From positions 310,001 to 374,000 of the forward strand of contig NZ_JMLQ01000001.1 of NCBI RefSeq assembly GCF_000686025.1: a DNA stretch of 64,000 nucleotides, given 5' to 3'. This document shows, piece by piece, positions 39,441 through 48,933 of the stretch. This DNA is from Rhodococcus sp. UNC23MFCrub1.1. Lineage in GTDB: Bacteria > Actinomycetota > Actinomycetes > Mycobacteriales > Mycobacteriaceae. Each line of letters opens with the position of its first letter. Within the stretch, counting starts at the first letter, position 1. A program made the position numbers and the translations under genes. Under the pieces are notes generated by a model that saw only the letters and a program-made list of their open reading frames with translations, did no database searches and was not told the origin of the DNA.

Positions 39441-39920
39441 ATGACCGGAACCGGCGACAGGGCGCTGCACATCCACTCACCGGCGGGTCTGCCGTTCATC
39501 GATGTCCGGCGCGAGTTCGACGCACCCGTGTCCGCGGTCTTCCGGGCGCACGCGGAGCCCGAACTGGTGTCCCGCTGGCTCGGTCCCGCCGGCTACGAGA
39601 TGTCGGTCGAGGAGTACGACTTCCGCGGCGGTGGCCGGTACCGCTACGTCCACCGTGATCCCGGCGGTGCGGAGTACGCGTTCCACGGCGTGTTCCACAC
39701 GGTGCGGACGAACGAGTTCGCCGTGCAGACCTTCGAGTACGAGGGCTTCCCCGACGTGGTGAGCATCGAGTTCCTCACGTTCGTCGACCTGGGTGACCGC
39801 TGCCGGTTGGAGGGCCACTCGGTGTACCCGACACTGGAGGCGCGGGACTCGATGGCAGCGAGCGGCATGGAGAAGGGTATGCGGGAGGGCTACGAGCGCC
39901 TGGACGATCTGCTGGGCTGA
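39441..39920 (+). CDS. SRPBCC/AHSA1-like protein
   Basis: A 159-residue protein with the AHSA1 (activator of Hsp90 ATPase-like) START-fold pattern: FIDVRREFDAPVSAVFRAHA at the N-terminus, then LVSRWLGPAGYEM and GGGRYRYVHRD. Bacterial members bind small hydrophobic ligands; there is no Hsp90 link here. ATG 39441 follows GGAGAC. It is convergent with the molybdenum hydroxylase operon, only 8 bases from its last stop. Confidence 0.83.
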   Translation: MTGTGDRALHIHSPAGLPFIDVRREFDAPVSAVFRAHAEPELVSRWLGPAGYEMSVEEYDFRGGGRYRYVHRDPGGAEYAFHGVFHTVRTNEFAVQTFEYEGFPDVVSIEFLTFVDLGDRCRLEGHSVYPTLEARDSMAASGMEKGMREGYERLDDLLG

Positions 39921-39928
39921 CCGGGTGG

Positions 39929-42022
39929 TCACAGGCGCAGCGCGGGGTCCATCCGCTCGATCAGGGTGTCGAGAGTGATGGGCAGGTCTCGCACCCGGAC
40001 ACCGCACGCGTGGAACACCGCGTTGGCGATGGCAGCAGGCGACCCCACGATGCCGATCTCGCCGATCCCCTTGCTGCCCATCGGGTTCAGATCGTCGTCG
40101 TGCTCCTCGACCCAGATCGCCTCGATGTCGGCGACGTCGGCGTCCACCGGGACGTGGTACTCCGCGAGGTCGGCGTTGAGGAAGCCGCCGTGTCGTCGAT
40201 CCACGATGCCCTCCTCCATGAGTGCCATGCCGATACCGAACACCATGCCGCCCAGGAGCTGTGACCGAGCCAACCGAGGGTTCAGCACACGTCCCACGGA
40301 GAACACGCCCAGCATCCGCGTCACGCGGACCTCCCCCGTGTCGACGTCGACGTGCACCTCGGCGAAATGGGCGCCGAACGCCTGCCGCGCCAGCGCCGCA
40401 CGCTCCTCGAGGTCGTCGGTGGTGTCCGCGGTGGCCGTCGCACCCGGTGCGAGGTCTCCGTCCGCGCGCAGCGCACGACAGGCCTTGGTCACCGCCCAGC
40501 CCCACGACGAGGTACCCGAGGACCCGCCTGCGCCGGGCGCCGTGGGCAGCGCACTGTCCCCGACGTGGATGTGAACCCGGTCCAGCGCGACCTCGAGCGC
40601 GTCGGCGGCGATCTGGGCGAGCACTGTTCGTGCGCCGGTACCGATGTCCGACGCGGCGACGGACACGTCGACCGTCCCGTCGTCACGGACGGTCGCCCGC
40701 GCCGTGCTCGGCGACGTCATCGCGGGGTAGGTCGCCATCGCGACGCCGGTCCCGACGAGGGTGCGTCCTTCTCGGCGTATCGCGGGCCGCGGGTCACGAC
40801 CGGCCCAACCGAAGCGCCGCGCGCCCTCCTCGAAGACGGCGCGGACGGTACGTGAGCTGTAGGTCTGCCCGTCCGCGGGATCGACCGAGGGCTCGTTCCG
40901 CAGCCGCAACTCGACGGGGTCCGTTCCGAGCGCGTGGGCCAGTTCGTCCACCGCGCACTCAAGAGCGAACATGCCGGGCGCCTCACCGGGAGCGCGCATC
41001 CAGCGCGGTGTCCCGACGTCCAGCGCGACCGCGCGATGCGTGGTCGAGACGTCGTCGATGTCGTACACGTGGCGACTGCCCTCGGACGTCTGCTCCACGA
41101 ACTCCATCACGGTGGAGGTCTGCTGGAGCGAGTCGTGCAGCAACGCCGTCATCGAGCCGTCCGCGTCCGCCGACAGTCGGACCCGCTGGATCGTCGGCGT
41201 CCGGTAGCCGACGAAGTCGAAGGTCGACCGGCGTGGAACCGGAAACGAGACCGGCCGACCCACGACGGACGACGCCATGGCCGCGACGACCGCGTTCGGT
41301 CGCGTGCTCCCCTTCGATCCGAAGCCGCCGCCCACGTGCCGGGCGATGACGCGCACGGCGTCCGAGTCGACGCCGAAGAGCTCGGCGAGATCTCCGGCCA
41401 CGCCGGACGGCGCCTGCGTCGAGTCCAAGACCGTGAGGGTCGACCGGTCCTCGCTCCAGGCGGCGATCGACGCGTGCGGCTCCATGGGCGCATTGTGTTC
41501 GGGCGGCGTCGTGTAGCGGACGTCGACGCGCACCGCGGACTCCTCGAAGCGCCGCTCCGGTTCCCCGGTGACGACATCGGTGTCGAAGCCCGCGTTCACC
41601 TGCTCGGGTGCGTAGATGCCCGGGTGATGCTCCCGTAATTCGTTGTCGCACTGGCGACTCTCGTACGTGACGTCCAGAACGGAGGCCGCACACGTCGCCT
41701 GCTCCGACGTCTCCGCCACGACCACGGCGACGATCTGCCCGCGGTAGGCGACGACATCGGACTGGAGCACCTGCAACTCGCCGTCCCCGGCGGACCCGAG
41801 CGTCGGAGCGTTACCGTGCCACAGCACGGCGAGGACACCCGGAAGCGTCAGCGCCGAAGCACGATCCACGTCCAGCACACGCCCCGCCGGAACGGCGGCG
41901 CCGACGATCGCCGCGTGCGCTGGTTCTCCACCGACGTCCCGGTACTCCGCCGCGTACCGGGCGGCTCCGGTGACCTTGTCGCGGCCCTCGAGCCGCTCGA
42001 CCGGTGTTCCCGTGACGGTCAT
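39929..42022 (-). CDS. xanthine dehydrogenase family molybdopterin-binding subunit (PaoC/YagR-like)
   Basis: Large subunit (697 residues) of a molybdenum hydroxylase; binds the Mo-pterin cofactor and substrate. Recognisable blocks are HVGGGFGSKG (about 228-237), RWMRAPGEAPGMFALE (about 315-330), and the C-terminal GSKGIGEIGIVGSPAAIANAV with the catalytic Glu near 666. Its length is close to the E. coli periplasmic aldehyde oxidoreductase subunit PaoC (732). ATG 42022 overlaps the FAD subunit stop. No Tat signal is on this subunit. An aldehyde is the likely substrate class. Confidence 0.9.
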   Translation of the reverse strand: MTVTGTPVERLEGRDKVTGAARYAAEYRDVGGEPAHAAIVGAAVPAGRVLDVDRASALTLPGVLAVLWHGNAPTLGSAGDGELQVLQSDVVAYRGQIVAVVVAETSEQATCAASVLDVTYESRQCDNELREHHPGIYAPEQVNAGFDTDVVTGEPERRFEESAVRVDVRYTTPPEHNAPMEPHASIAAWSEDRSTLTVLDSTQAPSGVAGDLAELFGVDSDAVRVIARHVGGGFGSKGSTRPNAVVAAMASSVVGRPVSFPVPRRSTFDFVGYRTPTIQRVRLSADADGSMTALLHDSLQQTSTVMEFVEQTSEGSRHVYDIDDVSTTHRAVALDVGTPRWMRAPGEAPGMFALECAVDELAHALGTDPVELRLRNEPSVDPADGQTYSSRTVRAVFEEGARRFGWAGRDPRPAIRREGRTLVGTGVAMATYPAMTSPSTARATVRDDGTVDVSVAASDIGTGARTVLAQIAADALEVALDRVHIHVGDSALPTAPGAGGSSGTSSWGWAVTKACRALRADGDLAPGATATADTTDDLEERAALARQAFGAHFAEVHVDVDTGEVRVTRMLGVFSVGRVLNPRLARSQLLGGMVFGIGMALMEEGIVDRRHGGFLNADLAEYHVPVDADVADIEAIWVEEHDDDLNPMGSKGIGEIGIVGSPAAIANAVFHACGVRVRDLPITLDTLIERMDPALRL

Positions 42023-43038
42023 CGGGTGGCCACCTCGTCCGCGGCCGCGTCGGCGAGGGACATCACGGTGGAGGCCACCGTCGACGCGAGGAGTGACAAC
42101 TTGTAGTCGTTGTCGGGGAACGTGTGTGCCGCGGCGAGCTCGCGCTCCATCGCAGCGATCACGCCGCTCCGGGACGGGATCGCCCCGAGCAGCTCGGACT
42201 CGGCGACCGTGGCCCGCCACGGCTTGTGAGCGGCTCCGCCCAGCGCGATGCGCGCCGTGGTGAACACCCCGTTCTCCACGACCACGACGGCGGCGACGGA
42301 CACCCTCGCGAAGGCGTAGGACGCACGGTCCCGCACCTTCCGATAGGTCGAGCGCGCACCGGGTGGAAGCGGCGGTATGTCGAGGTGCGTCACCCACTCG
42401 TCCTGCCGCAGAGTCGAATCGCGTTCGGGTGCGGACTCGGGAAGCCGATGCAGATCGGCGAACCGGATCTCGCGTACTCCGTCGGTGCCGACGACGGTGA
42501 CAGTGGGATCGAGCACCGCGAGGCCCACGGCCATGTCCGAGGGGTGGGTGGCGATGCAGTGCTGCGATGCGCCCAGCACCGCGGCGTTGCGCCGATCGCC
42601 GTCCAGGGCCGAACAGCCCGAGCCCGGTTCACGCTTGTTGCACGCTGTGTCGACGTTCATGAAGTACGGACAGCGGGTGCGCTGGAACAGGTTCCCGCCC
42701 GTGGTCGCCATGTTCCGCAGTTGACCGGACGCACCCGAGAGCACAGCGCGCGACAGGACGGGAAACCGCGAACGCACGACGGGGTCGGCGGCCAGATCGC
42801 TGTTGCGGACCAGGGCCCCGACACGAAGACCCGGCACCCCGCCGCCACTGCCGTCGTTCCACTCGATGTCCGCCAGGGGCAGACCCGTGATGTCGACGAG
42901 CCGGTCCGGGGTCTCGATTCCCAGCTTCATCAGATCCACGAGGTTGGTTCCGCCGGCCAGCACGCGGGTGGACCCCTCGGCGAGTGCGGACGCGATGGTC
43001 GATGCGTCGGCGGCACGGTCGTACGCGAATGTTCTCAC
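42019..43038 (-). CDS. FAD-binding subunit with extra Fe-S motif (PaoB/YagS-like)
   Basis: The 339-residue medium subunit. It has the FAD loop VLAGGTNLVDLMKLG (about 27-41) and TTGGNLFQRTRCPYF (about 115-129). A cysteine-rich insertion (CPYFMNVDTACNKREPGSGC) supplies four cysteines, the 4Fe-4S signature of PaoB-type subunits rather than ordinary XDH FAD subunits. GTG 43038 overlaps the 2Fe-2S gene. It transfers electrons from the Mo subunit to its acceptor. Confidence 0.9.
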   Translation of the reverse strand: MRTFAYDRAADASTIASALAEGSTRVLAGGTNLVDLMKLGIETPDRLVDITGLPLADIEWNDGSGGGVPGLRVGALVRNSDLAADPVVRSRFPVLSRAVLSGASGQLRNMATTGGNLFQRTRCPYFMNVDTACNKREPGSGCSALDGDRRNAAVLGASQHCIATHPSDMAVGLAVLDPTVTVVGTDGVREIRFADLHRLPESAPERDSTLRQDEWVTHLDIPPLPPGARSTYRKVRDRASYAFARVSVAAVVVVENGVFTTARIALGGAAHKPWRATVAESELLGAIPSRSGVIAAMERELAAAHTFPDNDYKLSLLASTVASTVMSLADAAADEVATR

Positions 43039-43592
43039 CGGTCCGCGCCCGTCTCCGTCGTCGTTGCAGATATGCCGTCGATGTTCTCTCGCACGGCATC
43101 GACGATGTTGGGGTAGGCGCCGCACCGACAGATGTTGCCGCTCATCCGTTCTCGGATGTCCGCGTCCGAGGCCGTCGGCACGCCGTCGAGGTCCCCGGTG
43201 ACGGCGCTGGGCCATCCGTTCTTCACCTCGTCGAGCACGGCGACGGCAGAGCAGATCTGACCGGGGGTGCAGTAGCCGCACTGGAATGCGTCGTGCGCGA
43301 GGAACGACGCCTGCACGGGATGCAGGTCCTCGCCGTCGGCGAGCCCCTCGACGGTGGTGATGTCGTCGTCCTGTGCCGCGACGGCCAGCGTCAGGCAGCT
43401 GACCACGCGCCGACCACCGGACAGCACCGTGCACGATCCGCACTGACCGCGGTCGCACCCCTTCTTGGCGCCGGTCAGCCCGAGCCGCTCACGCAGCGCG
43501 TCGAGGAGCGTCGTCCGGACGTCGCACTCGATCCGGTGCTCCTCGCCGTTGACCGTGAGGCGTACTCCGACATCTCCTGTGACGAGGCTCAT
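43035..43592 (-). CDS. 2Fe-2S subunit of molybdenum hydroxylase (PaoA/YagT-like)
   Basis: The 185-residue small subunit. The plant-type ferredoxin domain has cysteines 46, 51, 54 and 66 (GCDRGQCGSC then VSC); the C-terminal helical domain has FQCGYCTPGQ and GNICRCGAYPN for the second cluster. Unlike E. coli PaoA it has no Tat signal peptide, so the complex is probably cytoplasmic. First gene of the operon. No XdhC-type insertion chaperone is adjacent. Confidence 0.93.
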   Translation of the reverse strand: MSLVTGDVGVRLTVNGEEHRIECDVRTTLLDALRERLGLTGAKKGCDRGQCGSCTVLSGGRRVVSCLTLAVAAQDDDITTVEGLADGEDLHPVQASFLAHDAFQCGYCTPGQICSAVAVLDEVKNGWPSAVTGDLDGVPTASDADIRERMSGNICRCGAYPNIVDAVRENIDGISATTTETGADR

Positions 43593-43641
43593 GCTCCGGG
43601 CTACCCTGCGCTCCCGCCACCAAACCGCCCCGTTGCCGGAC

Positions 43642-44439
43642 TTACAGAGGCAGTGCGGTCTCCCGCACGGCGCCGGGCGCGTCGACCGGGGGCACGATGC
43701 GTCGGAACCACTCGGTGCCGAACGCGGACGCGAGATCCTCGTCCGACATGGGGATGAACGGGCCGAAGTCACCGATCTGCGACTCGTGCACCACCATCGC
43801 CGCACGCTTGGCGGCCAGGACACCGGACACGTCCACCGCGGTGGTGAGTTCCGACTCGGGCAGGCCGAACGCCTCGATGTCGAGCTGCGAGGCGTCCTCG
43901 TTCTCGCCCGGATCCCAGTTGGGGTTCGCCGTCATCATCTCGCGCATGCGGTCACGGTTCATCGTCGCCTCGTAGACGAACGGCACCTCGGCGATGGCCG
44001 CGGCGCGCACCCCCACGTGGTGCACCTGCACGTGGTCGGGATGGCCGTAACCACCGTGCGAGTCGTAGACCGTCAGGACACGGGCCTGCTCCTCGACGAG
44101 AACGTCCGCGAGCCGCCGAGCGGCCTCCTCGACATCCACGTTGGCGAAGGCGTGCGGGTTCGTGTTGCCCTCGGTCCCGGCCATCCCCGAGTCCGCGTAT
44201 CCCAGCACGACCACGCGCTGTGCCCCCAGCACCTCGGCCGAGCGCTCTAGTTCACGCTGCCGCCGATCGTGCAGCGACTCGCCCTCGGTCAACAGGCCGT
44301 CGGGCACCTCACCGAGCGCACCGTCCGTCGCCGTCACCAGCACCACTCGGTGGCCGGCGTCGGCCGCCGACCGCATGATCCCGCCGGTGCCGAACACCTC
44401 GTCGTCGGGATGGGCATGGAAGCACACCAACACACTCAT
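43642..44439 (-). CDS. PIG-L/LmbE family deacetylase
   Basis: A 265-residue zinc-dependent deacetylase with the AHPDDE motif at 9-14 and a DSHGGYGHPDHVQVHHVG block (about 125-142) for the third ligand. It is related to MshB and Mca but has its own N-terminus and a shorter middle section. Substrates of this group are GlcNAc-type sugars, lipids or antibiotics. It stands alone behind the molybdenum hydroxylase operon on the same strand (49-base gap), so a shared transcript is possible. Confidence 0.85.
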   Translation of the reverse strand: MSVLVCFHAHPDDEVFGTGGIMRSAADAGHRVVLVTATDGALGEVPDGLLTEGESLHDRRQRELERSAEVLGAQRVVVLGYADSGMAGTEGNTNPHAFANVDVEEAARRLADVLVEEQARVLTVYDSHGGYGHPDHVQVHHVGVRAAAIAEVPFVYEATMNRDRMREMMTANPNWDPGENEDASQLDIEAFGLPESELTTAVDVSGVLAAKRAAMVVHESQIGDFGPFIPMSDEDLASAFGTEWFRRIVPPVDAPGAVRETALPL

Positions 44440-44557
44440 CGGCAGATGGTCGCACGGGCGCGGTGCGCGGGCTCGATCACGTCGGGTGTCGACCCCTCAC
44501 GTCGGTGCACCGCGAGATCGGGATTGCCGCCCTCGCTTCCGGGGAACGCGATGCGTC

Positions 44558-44893
44558 ATGACGGAGAAGAACGAGACGGTGGACGACGTGTGGGACGACT
44601 GGAAGGACGCGGTCACCATGACCAGGAAGGAGCTCGAGGACTGGCTGACGACCGACGAGTCCCGCTCCGTCGGTGACTCGAAGGACGGTGAGTCGACGGG
44701 GCACGCGATGGGGCGGCGCATCACCTCGATCCTGGACACGAAGAAATCCGATCTCACGGACGACGACATCGCCGCGATGCGCAAGGTCGTCGGATACGTG
44801 CACCGACATCGCGCCCAGGGCCCCTCGAAGGACGTGGAGCACTCGCGGTGGCGCTACTCGCTGATGAACTGGGGACACGATCCGCTGAAGTGA
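44558..44893 (+). CDS. DUF3140 protein
   Basis: A 111-residue protein covering the whole DUF3140 domain: DVWDDWKDAVTMTRKELEDW, then GHAMGRRITSIL, DLTDDDIAAMRKVVGYVHRH and the typical end WRYSLMNWGHDP. The family is small, basic-acidic and common in actinobacteria and fungi; it often appears near stress genes, with no assigned function. ATG 44558 lies 118 bases from the divergent PIG-L gene. Confidence 0.85.
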   Translation: MTEKNETVDDVWDDWKDAVTMTRKELEDWLTTDESRSVGDSKDGESTGHAMGRRITSILDTKKSDLTDDDIAAMRKVVGYVHRHRAQGPSKDVEHSRWRYSLMNWGHDPLK

Positions 44894-45171
44894 CACCCAC
44901 GTCAGATGAGGAGCAGGCATTCGGAGCCGATCGGCGTTCGGATGTTTTCTTCTCTCGATTCGGGATATTCACGACCTAGCTCGTCGGCGTGTTCATCACT
45001 CACGGTGTTCGACGGCCCGCGTACTTCCGCCTGCTCTCGACATACCCGCGGGCCCGACGTTCTGTCCGATCCGGTCTCCAGCCGACCTCGACTTGCACCA
45101 CCGACAGTAGCGAGACGTCGTTCAGTCACCAGCGACGACTCGGAACGCACGATCCGAGGGACGGATTCCTC

Positions 45172-46410
45172 ATGCGCATCGCCATGGTGTCAGAACATGC
45201 AAGTCCGCTCGCCGCGCCCGGCGGTATCGACGCCGGGGGGCAGAACGTCCATGTCGGATGCCTCGCCGCCGCCCTCGTCGACCGCGGCCACGAGGTGTCT
45301 GTGTTCACACGGCGCGATTCGGGCGAGCAGCACGACCAGGTCGTCGTCAGTCAGGGCTACCGCGTCGTCCATGTTCCGGCGGGTCCGTCGGAACCGGTTT
45401 CGAGCGACGAACTCCTTCTTCACACGGGTGACTTCGCCTCTCAGCTGGCCGAGCACTGGACGCGAGACCGGCCCGACGTCGTCCACGCCCACTTCTGGAT
45501 GTCCGGCCTCGCTACCCAACTCGCGGCGCGGCCGCTCGCGATTCCCACCGTGGTGACGTTCCATGCGCTCGGTGTGGTCGAACGCCGGCACCAGGGACCT
45601 CGGGACACGTCACCGCCGAGCCGGGCGAAGATGGAGCGGCTCGTCGCACGCGGAGCCGATCACGTCGTCGCGACGTGCTCGGACGAGGTCACCGAACTGG
45701 TCCGGATGGGCATACCGCGCCGACGGGTGTCTGTGGTGCCGTGCGGCGTGGACGTCGGGAGGTTTCGACCGGCCCCGGTCAGCTCTCCCGACCCCGCGCG
45801 ACGGCGGCGATTGGTCGCCGTGGGCCGACTGATACCACGCAAAGGTTTCGACCTGGCCATCGCCGCGCTGGCGTCGATTCCCGACGCCGAGCTCATCGTC
45901 GCAGGCGGCGAGCGCAGCGACGTCTCGGACGACGACGAGGCCCGACGCTTGAGGCAGATCGCCGTCGCCCACGGTGTGGCCGACCGCGTCCGCCTGGTCG
46001 GTCAGGTCTCCCACGAGGCGATGCCGGACCTTCTCCGCTCCGCCGACATCGTGGTCTGCACTCCCACGTACGAGCCGTTCGGCATCGTGCCGCTCGAGGC
46101 CATGGCGTGCGGGATTCCGGTGGTGGCCACCGCGGTCGGTGGCTTCCTCGACACCGTGATCGACGGTGTCACCGGGGTTCTCGTCCACCGACGCACGCCT
46201 GCCGCCGTCGCCGACGCCGTCCGTCGCCTGCTGAACGACGAGGGTCGGCGGACCGGCTATGGCATGTCGGCCGCCGATCGCGCTCGTGCGCGGTACTCGT
46301 GGGAGCAGATCGCCGTCGACACCGATCGGGTCTACCGGTCATTGCTTCCGGAGCCGGCCGCCGCCGACACCGCGGACGTATCGGGGGACGACCAGCTGGA
46401 CCGGGTGTGA
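45172..46410 (+). CDS. GT4 family glycosyltransferase (sucrose-synthase/MshA-like)
   Basis: A 412-residue GT-B enzyme starting MRIAMVSEHASPL and containing GGIDAGGQNVHV (17-28), the N-terminal motif of MshA and sucrose-phosphate-synthase-like GT4 proteins. The donor site is EPFGIVPLEAMACG (E-x7-E near 305). It is not the true MshA, judged by the start and by context. A 278-base leader precedes it with a weak GTTT-N14-GGGATA element at 44944-44967. The acceptor and product are unknown; its location beside stress genes suggests a stress-induced glycoside. Confidence 0.83.
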   Translation: MRIAMVSEHASPLAAPGGIDAGGQNVHVGCLAAALVDRGHEVSVFTRRDSGEQHDQVVVSQGYRVVHVPAGPSEPVSSDELLLHTGDFASQLAEHWTRDRPDVVHAHFWMSGLATQLAARPLAIPTVVTFHALGVVERRHQGPRDTSPPSRAKMERLVARGADHVVATCSDEVTELVRMGIPRRRVSVVPCGVDVGRFRPAPVSSPDPARRRRLVAVGRLIPRKGFDLAIAALASIPDAELIVAGGERSDVSDDDEARRLRQIAVAHGVADRVRLVGQVSHEAMPDLLRSADIVVCTPTYEPFGIVPLEAMACGIPVVATAVGGFLDTVIDGVTGVLVHRRTPAAVADAVRRLLNDEGRRTGYGMSAADRARARYSWEQIAVDTDRVYRSLLPEPAAADTADVSGDDQLDRV

Positions 46411-46595
46411 GGCCCTGTCACCAGCCCGCGACGAGAACGCGTCGGCCGTCCGTACCGATGCTGCTCATCGGGGCTCGATACCCTGGAAAAACCCCGTCAA
46501 ACTCCCCACCCGGCGCTCGGAGCCGGTGTGGCATCGGTCGGACTCGGCTGCTTGAATGGCCTTTCTGGACCGAACACCGAAAGGCAGGACATCCG

Positions 46596-46988
46596 ATGTC
46601 GATCGCCGAGAACACCACGGACGCATTCCGTGTCGACACCGAATGGCACGACGACGCAGCGATCCTGACAGTCGTGGGCGAACTCGATCTGGCCACCGCG
46701 CCGATTCTTCAGGACGCGGTGGACGCCGTACGGACCACGGCGTCGAGCGCGCTGATCATCGATCTGACGGGTGTCGATTTTCTCGCGTCGGCCGGTATGA
46801 CCGTGCTGGTGACCTCGCATCAGGCGGTGGGCGACGACGTCGCCTTCGCCGTCGTCGCCCGCGGTGCGGCCACCGCTCGCCCCCTGCAGTTGGTCGGTCT
46901 CGACGAGACGTTCCCCGTGCTCGACACCCGCGAGGCGGCGCTCGCGGCCGTCACCACGTCCGGTTCGCCCGTCGACGACCTCGCATGA
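46596..46988 (+). CDS. STAS-domain anti-sigma factor antagonist (RsbV-like)
   Basis: A 130-residue STAS protein. The phosphorylation loop DFLASAGMTVL contains the likely acceptor Ser65. In partner switching, the unphosphorylated form binds the anti-sigma kinase and releases the sigma factor. It is followed by the kinase (ATGA overlap) and by an RsbU/RsbP-type phosphatase, so the three form a complete switch. A 185-base upstream gap contains no clear SigF-type element. Confidence 0.88.
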   Translation: MSIAENTTDAFRVDTEWHDDAAILTVVGELDLATAPILQDAVDAVRTTASSALIIDLTGVDFLASAGMTVLVTSHQAVGDDVAFAVVARGAATARPLQLVGLDETFPVLDTREAALAAVTTSGSPVDDLA

Positions 46989-47494
46989 CCAGCGCTCCCG
47001 TTGTGAGGACCGGGCACGCGTGGGGTACTCCTCCCCTCGTGATCGACGACGCGACGACTGAGCACCACCAGCCCCCCACCCAGTTGTCCCTCACCGATCT
47101 CGACGCCGAACCGCAGCGCATCACCGACGCTCGCGTCCGCTTCGGTGCGTGGTTGACGCACACGCCCTTCGACACGGCGCGGACGTACGACATCGTGCTC
47201 GCCGTCTACGAGGCGATGGCCAACGTCGTCGAGCACGCCTATGCCGCCACCACCGGTCGACGCGTCTTCGACCTCCAGGCCACCTACGACTCCGCTCGGC
47301 TCGAGGTCGCCGTCCGTGATCACGGGACGTGGTCCGACTCGTCGCCGGGGCCCCTCCGTGGCCGCGGTCTTCCGCTGATCGAGACCCTGTCGGACGACGT
47401 CACGCTGTCGTCCGCCGACTCGGGCACCACCGTGACCATGGCATGGGACGTGGCACCGACATCCGGCATCGACACCGACGATCAGGTCTCGTAG
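46985..47494 (+). CDS. ATP-binding anti-sigma kinase (RsbW-like)
   Basis: A 169-residue GHKL/HATPase protein: N-box YEAMANVVEHAY (Asn80), G1-like DHGTWSD and G2-like RGRGLPLIETLSD. It would bind ATP, phosphorylate the RsbV-like Ser and sequester a sigma factor. No sigma factor gene is next to it, so its client is encoded elsewhere. Coupled to the RsbV gene by a 4-base overlap. Confidence 0.87.
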   Translation: MTSAPVVRTGHAWGTPPLVIDDATTEHHQPPTQLSLTDLDAEPQRITDARVRFGAWLTHTPFDTARTYDIVLAVYEAMANVVEHAYAATTGRRVFDLQATYDSARLEVAVRDHGTWSDSSPGPLRGRGLPLIETLSDDVTLSSADSGTTVTMAWDVAPTSGIDTDDQVS

Positions 47495-47583
47495 ACTCGT
47501 ACGCGATTGCTGAGGCTCCCCGTGAGTCTCTCCTCCTCCAGCCCCGGGGAGAGCATTACCGCTCTCGTCTCACCGGAGGCTTC

Positions 47584-48933
47584 GTGACTGCACTCTCGCC
47601 CCACGCGTTCGACTCCCCGCGCCGTGCCACGTCGAGAACGGCGATCGATGCCCTCGATCTCGGTCCCGACCTCGCGCAGGCCGCCGAGGCGGCACGCCTG
47701 GCCGCGTTGGCCCGGTACGACGTCGAGCACACCGCCGCCGACGGCGCCTTCGACCGCATCGCCCGCCTCGCGGCCCGCTGGTTCGACGCGCCGTACGCGT
47801 CCGTGTCCATCATCGATGCCGACCTGGTGCGGTTCACCGCCACCTACGGCGACGGGCTCCCGGACCACACCGAACGTCACGACGCCCTGTGCACGATGGC
47901 GATGACGCACGACGGGCCGTTCGTCGCGTCGGACACCCTGGCGAACCCGGCCACCGCCGGTAGTGCCTTTGTCCGCGGCGATCTCGGCATCCGCTTCTAC
48001 GCCGGCGCCCCCATCGTGACCGCCGACGGCTTCCGGCTCGGCACGGTCAACGTCTACGACGTGGTGCCGCGCACGGTGTCCGACGATCGCGCGGACATCC
48101 TGATGGAACTGGCCGACATCGCGATGGACGAGTTCGAGTTGCGACTGTCGGCCGCGACCACCGTGCGCGCCGAGCGGGAACTCCGCACGCGCGCCGAGGC
48201 GGACTCCGCGATCATCGGTGACTACGCCGCCGTGCTGCAGCGCACGCTGCTCCCACCCTCCCTTCCCACCATCGAGGGTCTGACGCTCGCGTCGCACTAC
48301 CACGCCTCGTCACCGCTGCAGGTCGGCGGCGACTTCTACGACGTCTTCGCGCTGGGCAAGGACCGGTGGGCGTTCTTCCTCGGCGACGTCCAGGGCCACG
48401 GCGCCGGCGCCGCGGCCGTCACCTCGCTGGTCCGCTACACCCTGCGGGCCGCGGCGCTGCACCACGACGATCCGACGGAGGGGCTCGCCGAGCTCAATCG
48501 ACTGTTGTTGATGGACACCTCGCATCAGCGTTTCTGCACCGTGCTGTTCGGTGTGATCACCCCGGATCCTCGTGGCGGTTTCCGCGTCACACTGGCGACG
48601 GGCGGGCACCCGCCCGCCCTGCTCCTCGATCCCGCTCGCGGCGAGGTGCACGAGATCCGTTCCAGTACAGGCATGTTCGTCGGCGCTCTGCCGAACGCGA
48701 CCTTCAGTGCGTGCAGTTTCCGGTTGCAGGAGGGGCAGACACTGCTGCTCTACACGGACGGCATCACCGAGGCACGTCCCGACGGGCGCACCATGTTCGG
48801 CGAGGACGGTCTCGCGCAGTTCACGCAGGCCCGCCTCGGACTGTCCACGACGAAGATGGTCGAGGATCTGGTCGCCCTCATACCCGACCTCTCTCCGATC
48901 GACGACATCGCCCTACTCGCGCTGGGCGCCTGA
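47584..48933 (+). CDS. GAF plus PP2C (SpoIIE/RsbU-type) phosphatase
   Basis: A 449-residue two-domain protein. The N-terminal GAF sensor (about 45-190) is linked by a helix (about 190-225) to a SpoIIE-type PP2C phosphatase (about 235-449) with metal-binding patterns GGDFYDVF (near 244), LGDVQGHGAGAAAV and the C-terminal SPIDDIALLAL. It should dephosphorylate the RsbV-like protein in response to a ligand or redox signal read by GAF. GTG 47584 has GGAGG 5 bases upstream. Its 3' end overlaps the convergent CinA-like gene by 21 bases. Confidence 0.87.
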   Translation: MTALSPHAFDSPRRATSRTAIDALDLGPDLAQAAEAARLAALARYDVEHTAADGAFDRIARLAARWFDAPYASVSIIDADLVRFTATYGDGLPDHTERHDALCTMAMTHDGPFVASDTLANPATAGSAFVRGDLGIRFYAGAPIVTADGFRLGTVNVYDVVPRTVSDDRADILMELADIAMDEFELRLSAATTVRAERELRTRAEADSAIIGDYAAVLQRTLLPPSLPTIEGLTLASHYHASSPLQVGGDFYDVFALGKDRWAFFLGDVQGHGAGAAAVTSLVRYTLRAAALHHDDPTEGLAELNRLLLMDTSHQRFCTVLFGVITPDPRGGFRVTLATGGHPPALLLDPARGEVHEIRSSTGMFVGALPNATFSACSFRLQEGQTLLLYTDGITEARPDGRTMFGEDGLAQFTQARLGLSTTKMVEDLVALIPDLSPIDDIALLALGA

